Shown: one piece after another, positions 26,881-35,311 of the stretch
How the letters are laid out: the number at the start of each line of letters is the position of its first letter
How positions within the stretch are numbered: position 1 is the first letter of the stretch
Origin: Mariniphaga sp041687255
GTDB taxonomy: Bacteria > Bacteroidota > Bacteroidia > Bacteroidales > Prolixibacteraceae
Direction of reading: 5' to 3'
Assembly (NCBI GenBank): GCA_041687255.1
Contig: JAWLCL010000005.1
Coordinates: forward strand, 62,001 to 126,000
Length of the DNA stretch: 64,000 bases
Notes under the pieces: generated by a model
What the model was told of the DNA's origin: nothing
Database searches by the model: none
What the model saw: only the letters and a program-made list of their open reading frames with translations
Made by a program: the position numbers and the translations under genes

Positions 26881-28500
26881 TCAATATTTTACCAGATACA
26901 TGAACTGCAAAGCGTCATTCCTTGTTCGGGGATCTATAAACTTAGCCGGACGGCTTAAATCAAGGTGCCTGTATTCAATGACTGTATCCGGCTCTGCCTG
27001 TAGGTTTTTTATTTCAGAAAAACCATCGGCATTGGTAAATATCCAGTTACCTTTCTCTCCGGCAATAGTCTTAACTTCTTCAAAATTTGAAAGTTGTTCA
27101 GCATCAATTTCACTGTAAAAAAAGATTTCATACTGCTCATGCCTGTAATCAAACAACTTATCTCCTTCATTTGCATTTTCATTGATATAACGAGCTGCCT
27201 TTCCTGTTGATTGAAAGCTGAACAAATATGGAAACACATGTATGTTTAGTAAAAACATACAAACAAATGCTGCAATTACAGATGGAGTAGCAAGTTTTAC
27301 CAGCCGCATTCGGGCATTTATTAAAATGTACCACACGGATAAAATTCCAACTGTCAGAAGTATCCATAACCATGCTCCCGGTTCAGGAAACAGGTATAAA
27401 GAAACAAACAAAACCACCACAAATGTCAGCACTGTCATTCCGGTTTGAACGGAGTAAAGCAGTTTAAACTGCCCCGATGCATTTTCTGAAGACTGCACCA
27501 TCCATTTTGAGGCAAGAACAGCCATTAAGGGCACAATTGAAAAGACATAGTTGGGAAGCTGGCTGCTGGCAGAATTGATAATTATGAAGTAAATCCAGAT
27601 GCCGGTGAAAGTAAAATACTCGTTCGACTTAAACCTGTTCTTTATTAACGTCCTGAATTCAAAAAACACTGCAATAAAAAACAACAGGCTCCAGGGGAAA
27701 AGCTGGTAAAGCAAATTATGGACGTAAAATATCGGATCGTTAACTGCCTGCACATAAGAACCGGTAACTCTTCCGACCATATTATCCCAAAAATAGAAAC
27801 GAAGTCCCTCCCATCCGAATTGGTTCATTAACCCGATAATAGCAGGAGCGGATATCAAAAATGCAATAACAACACCGAGATACCAGCGGTAATCAAGCAA
27901 ACGCTTATACTCCCTCTTCAACAAGATATGCCCCACTACAGCAAATGCCGGAATTGCAGCCCCTATCGGGCCCTTGCTCAACATGGCCAGGCCTATTGCA
28001 ATGAAACCAAATATCCAGTTTTTATTTTTACCCGTCTTTAAAAATTCGAACAGCTGCCACAGGGCCAGTGTGACAAATGCCTGTAAAGGCGTATCCGTAT
28101 GGATATCCATAGTGTAGAGCAGGTAAATGAAAGAAGAAAACAGGACAACTGCAGTTACAATTCCTGTTTTCCTGTCATACAGGCTTTCTCCTAATCTAAA
28201 AGCCCAGTAGATACCTGCAAAAACCAAAAGCAACACCGGAAACTTAAACCAGAAATTAGATACCTCACCCACAACAAAACCCAGAGCACCCAGCCAAAAC
28301 AAAAGCGGCGGCTTTTGATCATAGGGCTCTCCATGCACGGTCAGGTTTATCAGGTTACCATTTTTAAAAACCTCTTTTGAAATGGTGGCATACAAGCCTG
28401 CATCCCTTGTAACATCGATAAACATTCCTGAAACATAGGCTGAAACACCTACCACAGCAAACAGGATGAATATCAAGGTCAGTATCTTATCTTTCTGCAT
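26881..28500 (-). CDS. GT39/ArnT-type membrane glycosyltransferase
   Basis: A 539-residue integral membrane protein of the dolichyl-phosphate-mannose/ArnT (PMT_2) superfamily. It has about eleven hydrophobic segments, with the catalytic-loop Asp after the first one (IDVTRDAGLYATISKEV) and YDQKPPLLFWLGALGF typical of the first periplasmic loop. It transfers a sugar from a polyprenyl-phosphate carrier to lipid A, protein or glycan outside the cytoplasmic membrane. The C-terminal ~130 residues form a soluble domain. It follows fabG by 27 bases and precedes DUF4422 by 9, so it is probably cotranscribed. Confidence 0.85.
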   Translation of the reverse strand: MQKDKILTLIFILFAVVGVSAYVSGMFIDVTRDAGLYATISKEVFKNGNLINLTVHGEPYDQKPPLLFWLGALGFVVGEVSNFWFKFPVLLLVFAGIYWAFRLGESLYDRKTGIVTAVVLFSSFIYLLYTMDIHTDTPLQAFVTLALWQLFEFLKTGKNKNWIFGFIAIGLAMLSKGPIGAAIPAFAVVGHILLKREYKRLLDYRWYLGVVIAFLISAPAIIGLMNQFGWEGLRFYFWDNMVGRVTGSYVQAVNDPIFYVHNLLYQLFPWSLLFFIAVFFEFRTLIKNRFKSNEYFTFTGIWIYFIIINSASSQLPNYVFSIVPLMAVLASKWMVQSSENASGQFKLLYSVQTGMTVLTFVVVLFVSLYLFPEPGAWLWILLTVGILSVWYILINARMRLVKLATPSVIAAFVCMFLLNIHVFPYLFSFQSTGKAARYINENANEGDKLFDYRHEQYEIFFYSEIDAEQLSNFEEVKTIAGEKGNWIFTNADGFSEIKNLQAEPDTVIEYRHLDLSRPAKFIDPRTRNDALQFMYLVKY

Positions 28501-28527
28501 CCGATCCGGTGTCTGAGAAAAATAACA

Positions 28528-29274
28528 TCAGGTATTCATAGCACCACAAACCTGTACCACTTGCCCGCTGACATATGACGATAAATCGGAGGCAAGGAAA
28601 ACAGCCACACCTGCTACCTCTTCCGGAGTACCTCCCCTTTTCATCGGTATTGATTCTTCCCATGCCTTGCGAGCTTCTTCCGGAATCTTAGCTGTCATTT
28701 CTGTTATTATGAACCCGGGGGCGATGGCATTGGAACGAATGCCTCTTGAGCCCAATTCGCGTGCAATAGACTTGGTAAAACCGATAATACCTGCCTTGGA
28801 AGCTGAATAGTTTGACTGACCGGCATTACCACTCACTCCTACCACTGAACTTAAATTTATAATAGAACCGGAACGTTGTTTCAGCATGGTTTTCTGAGCA
28901 GCCTTTGTAAAATTGAAAACCGACTTCAGATTTACATTAATTACTGCATCCCACTGTTCTTCAGTCATTCGCATCAACAAAGTATCTTTTGTAATACCGG
29001 CATTGTTTACCAGGATATCAATCCTTCCAAAATCGGCTGCAACCTGCGAAACCACCTTATCGGTTTCCTCGAATTTACTGGCATCGGATGCGTATCCTTT
29101 AGCTTTTACCCCCAATGCATTTAATTCGGATTCAGTAGCTTTCATATTATCATCCTCGAACAAATCGGTGAAAGCCACATTGCAGCCTTCCTGTGCAAAT
29201 CTTACAGCTATTGCCTTGCCAATGCCACGTGAAGCACCTGTAATGATTGCTGTTTTTCCTTCCAGTAATTTCAT
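28528..29274 (-). CDS. fabG: 3-oxoacyl-ACP reductase FabG
   Basis: A 248-residue short-chain dehydrogenase. The NADP-binding motif is TGASRGIGKAIA (about 12-23), followed by NNAG, the catalytic Ser in SSVVG and the YSASK Tyr/Lys pair. The C-terminus GQVVQVCGAM is typical of FabG. It reduces 3-oxoacyl-ACP in fatty acid synthesis. A TATATTTG box at 29308-29301 precedes it. It is unusual that it heads a run of glycan genes rather than a fab cluster. Confidence 0.9.
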   Translation of the reverse strand: MKLLEGKTAIITGASRGIGKAIAVRFAQEGCNVAFTDLFEDDNMKATESELNALGVKAKGYASDASKFEETDKVVSQVAADFGRIDILVNNAGITKDTLLMRMTEEQWDAVINVNLKSVFNFTKAAQKTMLKQRSGSIINLSSVVGVSGNAGQSNYSASKAGIIGFTKSIARELGSRGIRSNAIAPGFIITEMTAKIPEEARKAWEESIPMKRGGTPEEVAGVAVFLASDLSSYVSGQVVQVCGAMNT

Positions 29275-29300
29275 TTTTGTAGATTTTTTGTTTTACCCGG

Positions 29301-29308
29301 CAAATATA
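29301..29308 (-). promoter_or_regulatory. -7 box of fabG (TATATTTG)
   Basis: A full TAnnTTTG match on the minus strand, 26 bases before the fabG ATG. Probably also the promoter of the following GT39, DUF4422 and PfkB genes. Confidence 0.6.
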
Positions 29309-29378
29309 GCAGATTCAGTCATTATAAAAAAAATGGTTCAACGGGGAAAGTAACATTGACGCAGCATACAATAAAATT

Positions 29379-29411
29379 AAAAAAGAGAACAAGCTTCTGC
29401 CCGCTCCCTTT
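29379..29411 (-). terminator. Terminator between endonuclease and fabG (minus strand)
   Basis: A 13-bp stem with G-U pairs (29382-29394 with 29399-29411) and a 4-base loop, followed on the minus strand by TTTTTT. It separates the endonuclease transcript from fabG. Confidence 0.7.
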
Positions 29412-29655
29412 AGCTATTATTATCTTTCCGTCATTTTCATTTCATTCTAACCCCAAAAAAGGCCGGAACTGTATCGATAAAACTCCACAACTAACTTTCA
29501 AAACATGTACCGAAACAATCAGCAACTAAAAAATAAAGCTGATAGAGGTAATTAATTTTATTCATTTTTATTATATCCACTAAAGAAGAATCCCCCTACC
29601 CTTGCCACGGGTTATTTTAAGAATAAATTAAAAAAAACTGCAGCCGGATTTTATT

Positions 29656-30708
29656 TTATTTTATGATTACTACCTTTTCTGTAAAAGTTTCATTTGGCAA
29701 AATCAGCTTTAAGAAATACAAACCTTCAGGAATATTCCCAACATCGAGTTTAATTTTAGCGGTAGATTTATCAGACAGGAGAGTTTTTCCTTCCACTGAA
29801 AGCAGAACGATTTCAAGCGGCTGCCCCCTATCGTTTTCAACATGAATAAAATCTTTTGCAGGATTGGGAAATACGTTAAAGGGCTTTTCTTTAACGGCAT
29901 CAATTCCGGTGACGGTCCATATCTTATGTACAAATTCCGGGTGATCGATAAAAGGGTTTCTGTTTTCCTGATAGGAATAAATGATTTCATTCCTTCTGAT
30001 CTCAAATGAATCGACAGGGTCCGATACATGCCATTCCAGCAGGGCCGACAGCTTACCGTGATAACCTTTCCCCGGTTCGGTTAAAGCTGAAGTATTTACA
30101 TCATCCATAAGCTCCAGGTCAAGCTCCCCGTTTTCACCCTCATACCTTACAGCCATATAAAAAAGCATGCGTGCAACATCGCCTTTTACAGCATCTCTCG
30201 GCTCCCATGAAACGGCATTGCTGTAACATTCTGTTGGCCCGTCACCATCGACGTATAAACTGCCTCCCCAATCAAAATCCTTGTTACTCCTTGCACTGTT
30301 TACAGAAAGGTCAACCGGGCGTATATGGTGTACATCCGTTCCCACTCCTTTACCGGTTCCGAAATCACCGTGTGATATAGCCCAGACCTGCTCTCTGGTC
30401 CACCCGTTTGCATTGTTGTATTCCTGTGCTGCATTCACGCTCCAGCCACTATAAAAAAGGATTACATTTTCTGAATTTGCTGTGTCACGGTCTGTTTCCT
30501 TCAAAATATCCCAGACATCGGTAGTTGCCGCAGTGTAGGGAAAAGCAGTATGCCCCCTTATTATTTCGTAAAGTGCAGTTTTTAAAGCTTCTCCTGAGAG
30601 TTCTTGTGCTGATTCATAATAACCGTCAGGTACCTGAGCCGGAGAAAAAAATGAAAGAAACATAAGTAAACTCAACAGATAAAAATGAAAACCAACAGTT
30701 GAATGCAT
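29656..30708 (-). CDS. Secreted endonuclease I-family nuclease with type IX sorting domain
   Basis: A 350-residue extracellular nuclease. There is a signal peptide (about 1-24), an Endonuclease_1 domain (about 30-255) with WTREQVWAISHGDFG and the catalytic His pair in DVHHIRPVDLSVN, and a linker. The C-terminal type IX secretion domain is about 275-350 (FNVFPNPAKDFIHV and GLYFLKLILPN...KVVIIK). The tail shows the host has the Por secretion system, which exports the protein and usually attaches it to the surface. A likely role is use of extracellular DNA. Single gene with its own terminator. Confidence 0.88.
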   Translation of the reverse strand: MHSTVGFHFYLLSLLMFLSFFSPAQVPDGYYESAQELSGEALKTALYEIIRGHTAFPYTAATTDVWDILKETDRDTANSENVILFYSGWSVNAAQEYNNANGWTREQVWAISHGDFGTGKGVGTDVHHIRPVDLSVNSARSNKDFDWGGSLYVDGDGPTECYSNAVSWEPRDAVKGDVARMLFYMAVRYEGENGELDLELMDDVNTSALTEPGKGYHGKLSALLEWHVSDPVDSFEIRRNEIIYSYQENRNPFIDHPEFVHKIWTVTGIDAVKEKPFNVFPNPAKDFIHVENDRGQPLEIVLLSVEGKTLLSDKSTAKIKLDVGNIPEGLYFLKLILPNETFTEKVVIIK

Positions 30709-31351
30709 AATTATACGTTTTGATTTTAGTGAAAATATGCTTGTATAACTTATTTTATTAAATATTCAATTTATGAATTATTTTTCTTTTAATCAACTAA
30801 CATTTAGACATATTAATTAAAATAATAAAGACCAATGTTTACAATAATTACATCCTCTAAAAATTAAATTCTCCATATATTAAAAATACAACTTAAGTAA
30901 TATATTGAAGAGATTCACTCTTTATGCTTTGAAAATGAGCAGGCCTTTATGATTTTCAACTTAAAAATCGTATTGTATATGACAAAAAAGAGCAGGAAAA
31001 ATTTAACCGGAAAATTTGGACTGCGCAATCAGATTAACGCCCAATGATAAAAGCCCGCTGGTTGCCCACAGTTTTTGTCTGCAAGCAACCGGCTAAAGTA
31101 TCGGATCAGAGTCTGTCAGAGAAAGAACAAGGGTACTGACTCAAAGAAAAAGCAGCATGGATGATATGAATGAAATTGTTGAGCAGGCAAGCAGACTGAA
31201 AGGGAATGAAGAAATGATGAAGGCCTTAAACTGGCAGCATCAAGAACCTGCCGACAAGAATTAAAAAGAAAAAGGAATTCAGATGTTTTAACTTCAGCAA
31301 GAAAGGAGTAGCAAAGATTTCTTTTCTTGTCATTATCGAAGTTCATATCAA
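30709..31351. other. 643-bp intergenic region, A/T-rich
   Basis: The part next to the endonuclease gene (30709-30960) is very A/T-rich and probably contains its promoter, though no full TAnnTTTG box was seen. The part at 31020-31270 is less A/T-rich and contains a 35-codon plus-strand frame (31157-31264). No larger gene is supported. Confidence 0.4.
31157..31264 (+). CDS. Possible 35-residue small ORF or gene remnant
   Basis: An ATG-TAA frame starting MDDMNEIVEQASRLKGNEEM and ending HQEPADKN, giving a charged helical peptide with normal bacterial codon use. The surrounding A/T-rich DNA does not look coding. It may be a real small protein or the tail of a lost gene. No promoter was found. Confidence 0.2.
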   Translation: MDDMNEIVEQASRLKGNEEMMKALNWQHQEPADKN

Positions 31352-32344
31352 TTACTGTTGAACAGATAGCTGAGGCATTAATTTCACCGGTTGGCACCAT
31401 GTATTTTCGCCATCGTATACTCCATTAAAAAGATGGGTGATTCTGTTGTTTTCAATCAGCAACTGAGGTCGTTCCCTCCTGTTGCAATGTATGGTATCGC
31501 CATTGATTACAGGAATATCATGATCGTAAACAATGACCGGGTCGAAGACTTTCCAGTTGTTAATACCGTTTTCAGAAAAAAAATGAGCGCCCCAACGCAC
31601 ATGGCCTGTTATTTCACCTATGTTATCCTCACAAATAAAATGGTAGTTATTGTCTTTTTTAAAAAGGTAAAAATCTTCCAGTGGTGCTTGGGGCCATACG
31701 TTGTCGTTTACAATTGTATAAGGTCCTCTGAAACCGGGCGCTTCTGCTATCTTAACGGTTAATACTTCATCTCTGAAAATCAATTTAACATTGCCATTTT
31801 CTTCAATATACAAAGCGGGATTATTTGATTCTTCAGCAATAACAGGATTTTCACTTCTCTCCCAGGGGCCTTCAATATTTTTTGCTGTTGCATAACCAAC
31901 ACGTCTTAAAAGACGGTTACTTCCCTTTCTCAATGTTGAATGGTCGGACCCGATGTAGAATAAAACATATTCGTCACCAATTTTATGAATGGTCGGATTG
32001 TGCGCCATGTTGGAATCCCAGAACAAACTGTCACGTTCAGCAATCACTACTTCCTGAAAACTAAAAGGTCCCATTGGAGATGTTGCTGTTGCCCTGACTA
32101 TTTCCGATTCGTAGAAATAATCGTCAGGGAATTTTTTCTTTTTTGGCCAACGCGAAGCAAACAGGTGATATGTGGAACCGACTTTTATTGCAGATCCTCC
32201 CCAAACCCAGTAGCCCTCCATTCTGAAGCCGCTCTCTTCAGGAATTGGCTGAAGACGTTCGATAAACTGTTTTTCATCCGGGCAGCCGCTACAGGTTAAA
32301 ACAACCACCAATATTCCAAGAAGTTTAAATTTCATTCTTCTCAT
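31352..32344 (-). CDS. GH43/GH117-like five-bladed propeller lipoprotein
   Basis: A 330-residue lipoprotein (lipobox CSGC near residue 21; a second ATG at 32335 gives an equally good signal). The rest resembles the five-bladed beta-propeller of GH43/GH117-type enzymes: VWGGSAIKVGSTYHLFASRW, then IVRATATSPMGPF, MAHNPTIHKIGDEYVLFYIGSD, and NNPALYIEENGNVKLIFRDE, with regularly spaced strand motifs. It would act on an oligosaccharide in the periplasm or at the outer membrane. No SusCD or other glycosidase is adjacent, so the substrate is unknown. Family subtype is uncertain. Confidence 0.65.
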   Translation of the reverse strand: MRRMKFKLLGILVVVLTCSGCPDEKQFIERLQPIPEESGFRMEGYWVWGGSAIKVGSTYHLFASRWPKKKKFPDDYFYESEIVRATATSPMGPFSFQEVVIAERDSLFWDSNMAHNPTIHKIGDEYVLFYIGSDHSTLRKGSNRLLRRVGYATAKNIEGPWERSENPVIAEESNNPALYIEENGNVKLIFRDEVLTVKIAEAPGFRGPYTIVNDNVWPQAPLEDFYLFKKDNNYHFICEDNIGEITGHVRWGAHFFSENGINNWKVFDPVIVYDHDIPVINGDTIHCNRRERPQLLIENNRITHLFNGVYDGENTWCQPVKLMPQLSVQQ

Positions 32345-32422
32345 TGATTATAGACTTCTAATAATTTCGACTAACCCGGAGGCAATTGTTGTCTTCATTT
32401 GCTGCATTTATGTTGCAGGGGC

Positions 32423-32460
32423 AAAAAAACAAAGGGAGCAAGATTTATATCCAACTCCCT
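32423..32460 (-). terminator. Possible terminator of the tRNA-Arg gene
   Basis: GGGAG/CTCCC stem (32434-32438, 32455-32459) with a long loop, followed on the minus strand by TTTG and a T-run. Confidence 0.45.
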
Positions 32461-32473
32461 CATTTTTAAATTG

Positions 32474-32547
32474 TACCCCGAACGGGATTCGAACCCATGA
32501 CCTACTGCTTAGAAGGCAGTTGCTCTATCCAGCTGAGCTATCGGGGC
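32474..32547 (-). tRNA. tRNA-Arg (anticodon TCT)
   Basis: A 74-base cloverleaf on the minus strand. The acceptor stem is GCCCCGA/TCGGGGT, the D arm contains AGCTCAGCTGGATAGAGC, the anticodon stem is ACTGC/GCAGT around loop CTTCTAA (anticodon TCT, reading AGA), and the T arm contains GGGTTCGAATCCC. The discriminator base is A; the CCA end is not encoded. A TATATTTG promoter box lies 21 bases upstream. Confidence 0.97.
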
Positions 32548-32568
32548 AGCCTTTTTGTTTAAGCGGTG

Positions 32569-32576
32569 CAAATATA
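32569..32576 (-). promoter_or_regulatory. -7 box of tRNA-Arg (TATATTTG)
   Basis: A full TAnnTTTG match on the minus strand, 21 bases before the mature tRNA 5' end, at the right distance for a short precursor leader. Confidence 0.65.
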
Positions 32577-32642
32577 TAAATTTTGCTGCTGTTTTGGCTC
32601 CTTGTTTCAAAAAAATCCCCTACTCCTGCCCCATCTTATTAA

Positions 32643-33677
32643 TTACAGAAGATGAATGCCGTTCGATTTGCATTTTTCTATCATCTCGTCGGGCCATATG
32701 CTCGACTGAATCTCACCGATGTGCGCCTTTCGCAGGAAATACATGCAAAGCCTCGATTGTCCTATTCCCCCGCCTATTGTAAGCGGCAGTTCACCGTTAA
32801 GCAACATCTTATGCCACATCAGGTTTTTCCTTTCCTCCAGGCCTCTTATTTCAAGCTGACGAAGCAATGCATCGCGGTCGACACGAATCCCCATCGAAGA
32901 AATTTCAAATGCACGGTTAAGCGTTTCATTCCAAAGGATAATATCGCCGTTCAACCCTTTATGCCCGTTACTCGATGGTGTTGTCCAGTCGTCGTAGTCG
33001 GGTGCCCGGCCATCATGAATCTCCCCGGAAGGTAATTGTCCGCCAATGCCGATAACAAATACAGCACCATATTCTTTTGCAACTTCCGTTTCCCGCTCAA
33101 AAGGCGTCAGGTCGGGATACATCTTTGCAAGTTCTTCCGAATGAAAAAAGGTAATCTCTTCAGGTAACTGCGGCTGAATATCCGGATAATTTTCCGAAAC
33201 ACAGAATTCAGTGTTTACAAGAACAGAATAAATTTTCCGGACCATTTTCTTCAAAAAACCCAGGTTTCGCTCCTCGGGCGAAATAACTCTTTCCCAATCC
33301 CACTGGTCGACGTACAACGAATGTATATTGGTAAGTTCCTCGTCGGGCCTTATAGCATTCATATCGGTGTAAATGCCATTGCCATTTTTGATTTCTAAAT
33401 CAGCCAGTGCAAGGCGTTTCCATTTGGCAAGCGACTGCACTATTTCAGCAACCTGGTCGTTCATCTCCTTCATAGGAAACGATACCGGCCGTTCAATACC
33501 GTTCAAATCGTCGTTGATTCCGGTTCCCTGCCTGACAAATAAAGGTGCGGTAACCCTGCGCAACCTGAGTTCGGCTGCAAGATTCATCTGGAAAAAATCT
33601 TTTATAAGTTTAATGGCCTGTTCGGTCTGATTAACATCCAGTATCGAATGGTAATCCTGTGGAATAAATAACTTCAT
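32643..33677 (-). CDS. asnA: Aspartate-ammonia ligase (asparagine synthetase A)
   Basis: A 344-residue class II-aminoacyl-tRNA-synthetase-like enzyme that makes asparagine from aspartate, ammonia and ATP. Typical stretches are LRLRRVTAPLFVRQGTGIND near residue 38, NGIERPVSF, YVDQWDWE, the FFHSEELAKMYPDLTPFERE region and GGGIGQSRLCMYFL near the C-terminus (motif 3). Length matches the family. It is a single gene, between the tRNA and an MFS gene. No standard promoter box was seen in its 290-bp upstream region. Confidence 0.95.
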   Translation of the reverse strand: MKLFIPQDYHSILDVNQTEQAIKLIKDFFQMNLAAELRLRRVTAPLFVRQGTGINDDLNGIERPVSFPMKEMNDQVAEIVQSLAKWKRLALADLEIKNGNGIYTDMNAIRPDEELTNIHSLYVDQWDWERVISPEERNLGFLKKMVRKIYSVLVNTEFCVSENYPDIQPQLPEEITFFHSEELAKMYPDLTPFERETEVAKEYGAVFVIGIGGQLPSGEIHDGRAPDYDDWTTPSSNGHKGLNGDIILWNETLNRAFEISSMGIRVDRDALLRQLEIRGLEERKNLMWHKMLLNGELPLTIGGGIGQSRLCMYFLRKAHIGEIQSSIWPDEMIEKCKSNGIHLL

Positions 33678-33971
33678 AAGTAAGTATGTGTTTAATTATT
33701 AATATCATTGCATAACTTGCTGTTATATGGAGAAATAGCTTCACTTAGGAAAACACTCATCTTTCATGATGATCAGATTGTTTTTCCGGTGGCATTATTT
33801 TGTTTTTTTAAACTCCTTTCTACAAAAATAAAATTACGCTTTCAATTTGAAAGAAAAATACGAAAAAAGTATTCAAAATATTACAATTTCATCACAAAGG
33901 ATAACCTATTGTTTTAAAATTAAAATCATGATATTCCTTTTGATTTATATTTTTGCCGCAGCAAAGAGCAG
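33678..33971. other. 294-bp A/T-rich divergent intergenic region between asnA and MFS
   Basis: Holds the MFS promoter (33948-33955). No TAnnTTTG box for asnA was found on the minus strand. A 69-codon plus-strand frame here has no protein-like composition and was not accepted. Confidence 0.4.
33948..33955 (+). promoter_or_regulatory. -7 box of the MFS transporter gene (TATTTTTG)
   Basis: A full TAnnTTTG match, 16 bases before the ATG at 33972. Confidence 0.5.
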
Positions 33972-35147
33972 ATGAGTCAATATAAAAAAAATATCAGCCG
34001 GCTATACATTGTAAAAATCTCCAAATGGTTTAACCTGGTAATGCCTGTTGTGGTGCTGTTTTACCAGGATAACGGCATGGGAATGCACGACATTTTTCTG
34101 CTAAAATCGGTTTACTCGCTCTCCATAGTTGCTCTTGAAATTCCCTCGGGATGGATGGCAGATGTGTGGGGCAGGAAAAAAACGCTTATAATGGGAAGCC
34201 TGCTGGGAAGCGCAGGCTTTTTTATGTACAGTTTCTCATACGGTTTTTGGGCTTTCGCAGCTGCTGAAATCATCCTTGGCATAGGCCACTCCTTTGTATC
34301 GGGAGCTGACTCTGCCATGCTTTATGAAAGCCTGAAGGCCGACGGTAAGGCAGATAAATATGTAAAACATGAAGGCAGAATCACATCGGCCGGAAATTTT
34401 GCCGAAGCCATTGCAGGCATAGCAGCCGGATTTTTAGCTGCCGTAAGCTTAAGAACGCCTTTTTACATGCAGTTTGTTGTTGCCTCCCTGGCCATACCTG
34501 CAGCTTTGACCCTGAAAGAACCTGTAATTCATTTTGCCACTCATGTGCATTCTATAAAGCGAATGGCCGGAGACATCCGTGATGCATTGGTAAAACACAC
34601 CGATTTACGTATTTCTATACTGCTGTCGGCAATTACCGGCGCAGCCACCCTGGCATTTGCATGGCTTGTGCAACCCTTTTTTAAAGAGATAGGCTTGCCG
34701 GTGGAATTTTTTGGCATTGCCTGGACGGTGCTGAACCTGAGTGTGGGAGTTTCGTCAGCCTTTGCATTTGTTATAGAAGGAAAGCTAAGCAAGCGTTACG
34801 AAATACTGCTGATTATAACACTGCTTTCGGCGGGATATTTTTTCTCCGGGTTGATGGTGCTCCGCGAAGGATTAATCTTTTTGCTACTTTTTTATCTTGT
34901 TCGCGGACTGGCAACTCCTGTTTTTAAAAACTACATCAACACATATTCACCAGACCAGATGCGGGCAACAATACTTTCGGTAAGGAATCTTATAATCCGA
35001 ATAATCTTTGCCGCCACAGGCCCTCTGCTGGGCTGGACAATTGACAACTTCAGCCTGAACCGGGCTTTTATGACAGCAGGCATAATTTATCTGATATCTG
35101 CTTTACTGGTTGTTTTTCCATGGCTTGTAAAAAAAGAAAAATCCTGA
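33972..35147 (+). CDS. Major facilitator superfamily transporter
   Basis: A 391-residue MFS protein with about twelve hydrophobic segments. The loop 2-3 motif A appears as GWMADVWGRKKTLIMG (about residues 61-76). It lacks a substrate-specific signature that I recognise; the drug/H+ antiporter-like fold suggests efflux of a small molecule. It is transcribed alone from a -7 box 16 bases upstream and converges on the phosphodiesterase gene across an 11-bp-repeat palindrome. Confidence 0.85.
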   Translation: MSQYKKNISRLYIVKISKWFNLVMPVVVLFYQDNGMGMHDIFLLKSVYSLSIVALEIPSGWMADVWGRKKTLIMGSLLGSAGFFMYSFSYGFWAFAAAEIILGIGHSFVSGADSAMLYESLKADGKADKYVKHEGRITSAGNFAEAIAGIAAGFLAAVSLRTPFYMQFVVASLAIPAALTLKEPVIHFATHVHSIKRMAGDIRDALVKHTDLRISILLSAITGAATLAFAWLVQPFFKEIGLPVEFFGIAWTVLNLSVGVSSAFAFVIEGKLSKRYEILLIITLLSAGYFFSGLMVLREGLIFLLLFYLVRGLATPVFKNYINTYSPDQMRATILSVRNLIIRIIFAATGPLLGWTIDNFSLNRAFMTAGIIYLISALLVVFPWLVKKEKS

Positions 35148-35171
35148 GAAACGGAATGTTTGCTTCAGACC

Positions 35172-35284
35172 AAATTCAATTTTAACTCAGTTTTATCTCA
35201 ATATAAACTCAATGTAAATTCAATTAAAATTGAATTTACATTGAATTAACATTGAATTTGAATTGAGTTTACATTGAGTTTAGT
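35172..35284. repeat. 110-bp array of ten 11-bp units forming a giant palindrome
   Basis: Ten exact 11-bp steps (35175-35284). Five units are of the form YTCAATNTAAA-like (TTCAATTTTAA, CTCAGTTTTAT, CTCAATATAAA, CTCAATGTAAA, TTCAATTAAAA) and five are of the reverse-complement form (TTGAATTTACA, TTGAATTAACA, TTGAATTTGAA, TTGAGTTTACA, TTGAGTTTAGT). The centre (35209-35244) is a perfect inverted repeat with 17-base arms and a 2-base loop; pairing continues imperfectly to 35172/35281. It lies between two convergent stop codons and may act as a two-way terminator. Confidence 0.92.
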
Positions 35285-35311
35285 TAGACGAAGGTATGAC
35301 GTTTGTATTTT

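Larger units (their letters stand above)
29275..29655. other. 381-bp intergenic region between endonuclease and fabG genes
   Basis: It holds the fabG promoter (29301-29308) and a minus-strand terminator (29379-29411) for the endonuclease transcript. The roughly 240 bases between the terminator and the endonuclease stop are A/T-rich with no open frame of note. Confidence 0.5.

Noticed and set aside
31116..31400. 94-codon minus-strand frame overlapping the end of the GH43-like gene
   Set aside because: Antisense-like composition rich in Ser/Phe/Cys with no domain; overlaps a better gene on the same strand in another frame.
33708..33917. 69-codon plus-strand frame between asnA and MFS
   Set aside because: A/T-rich, Lys/Phe-rich translation, no promoter at a sensible distance, likely chance.
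35175..35284. 11-bp array as a CRISPR array
   Set aside because: Units are contiguous 11-mers with no spacers and switch orientation; no cas genes are present.
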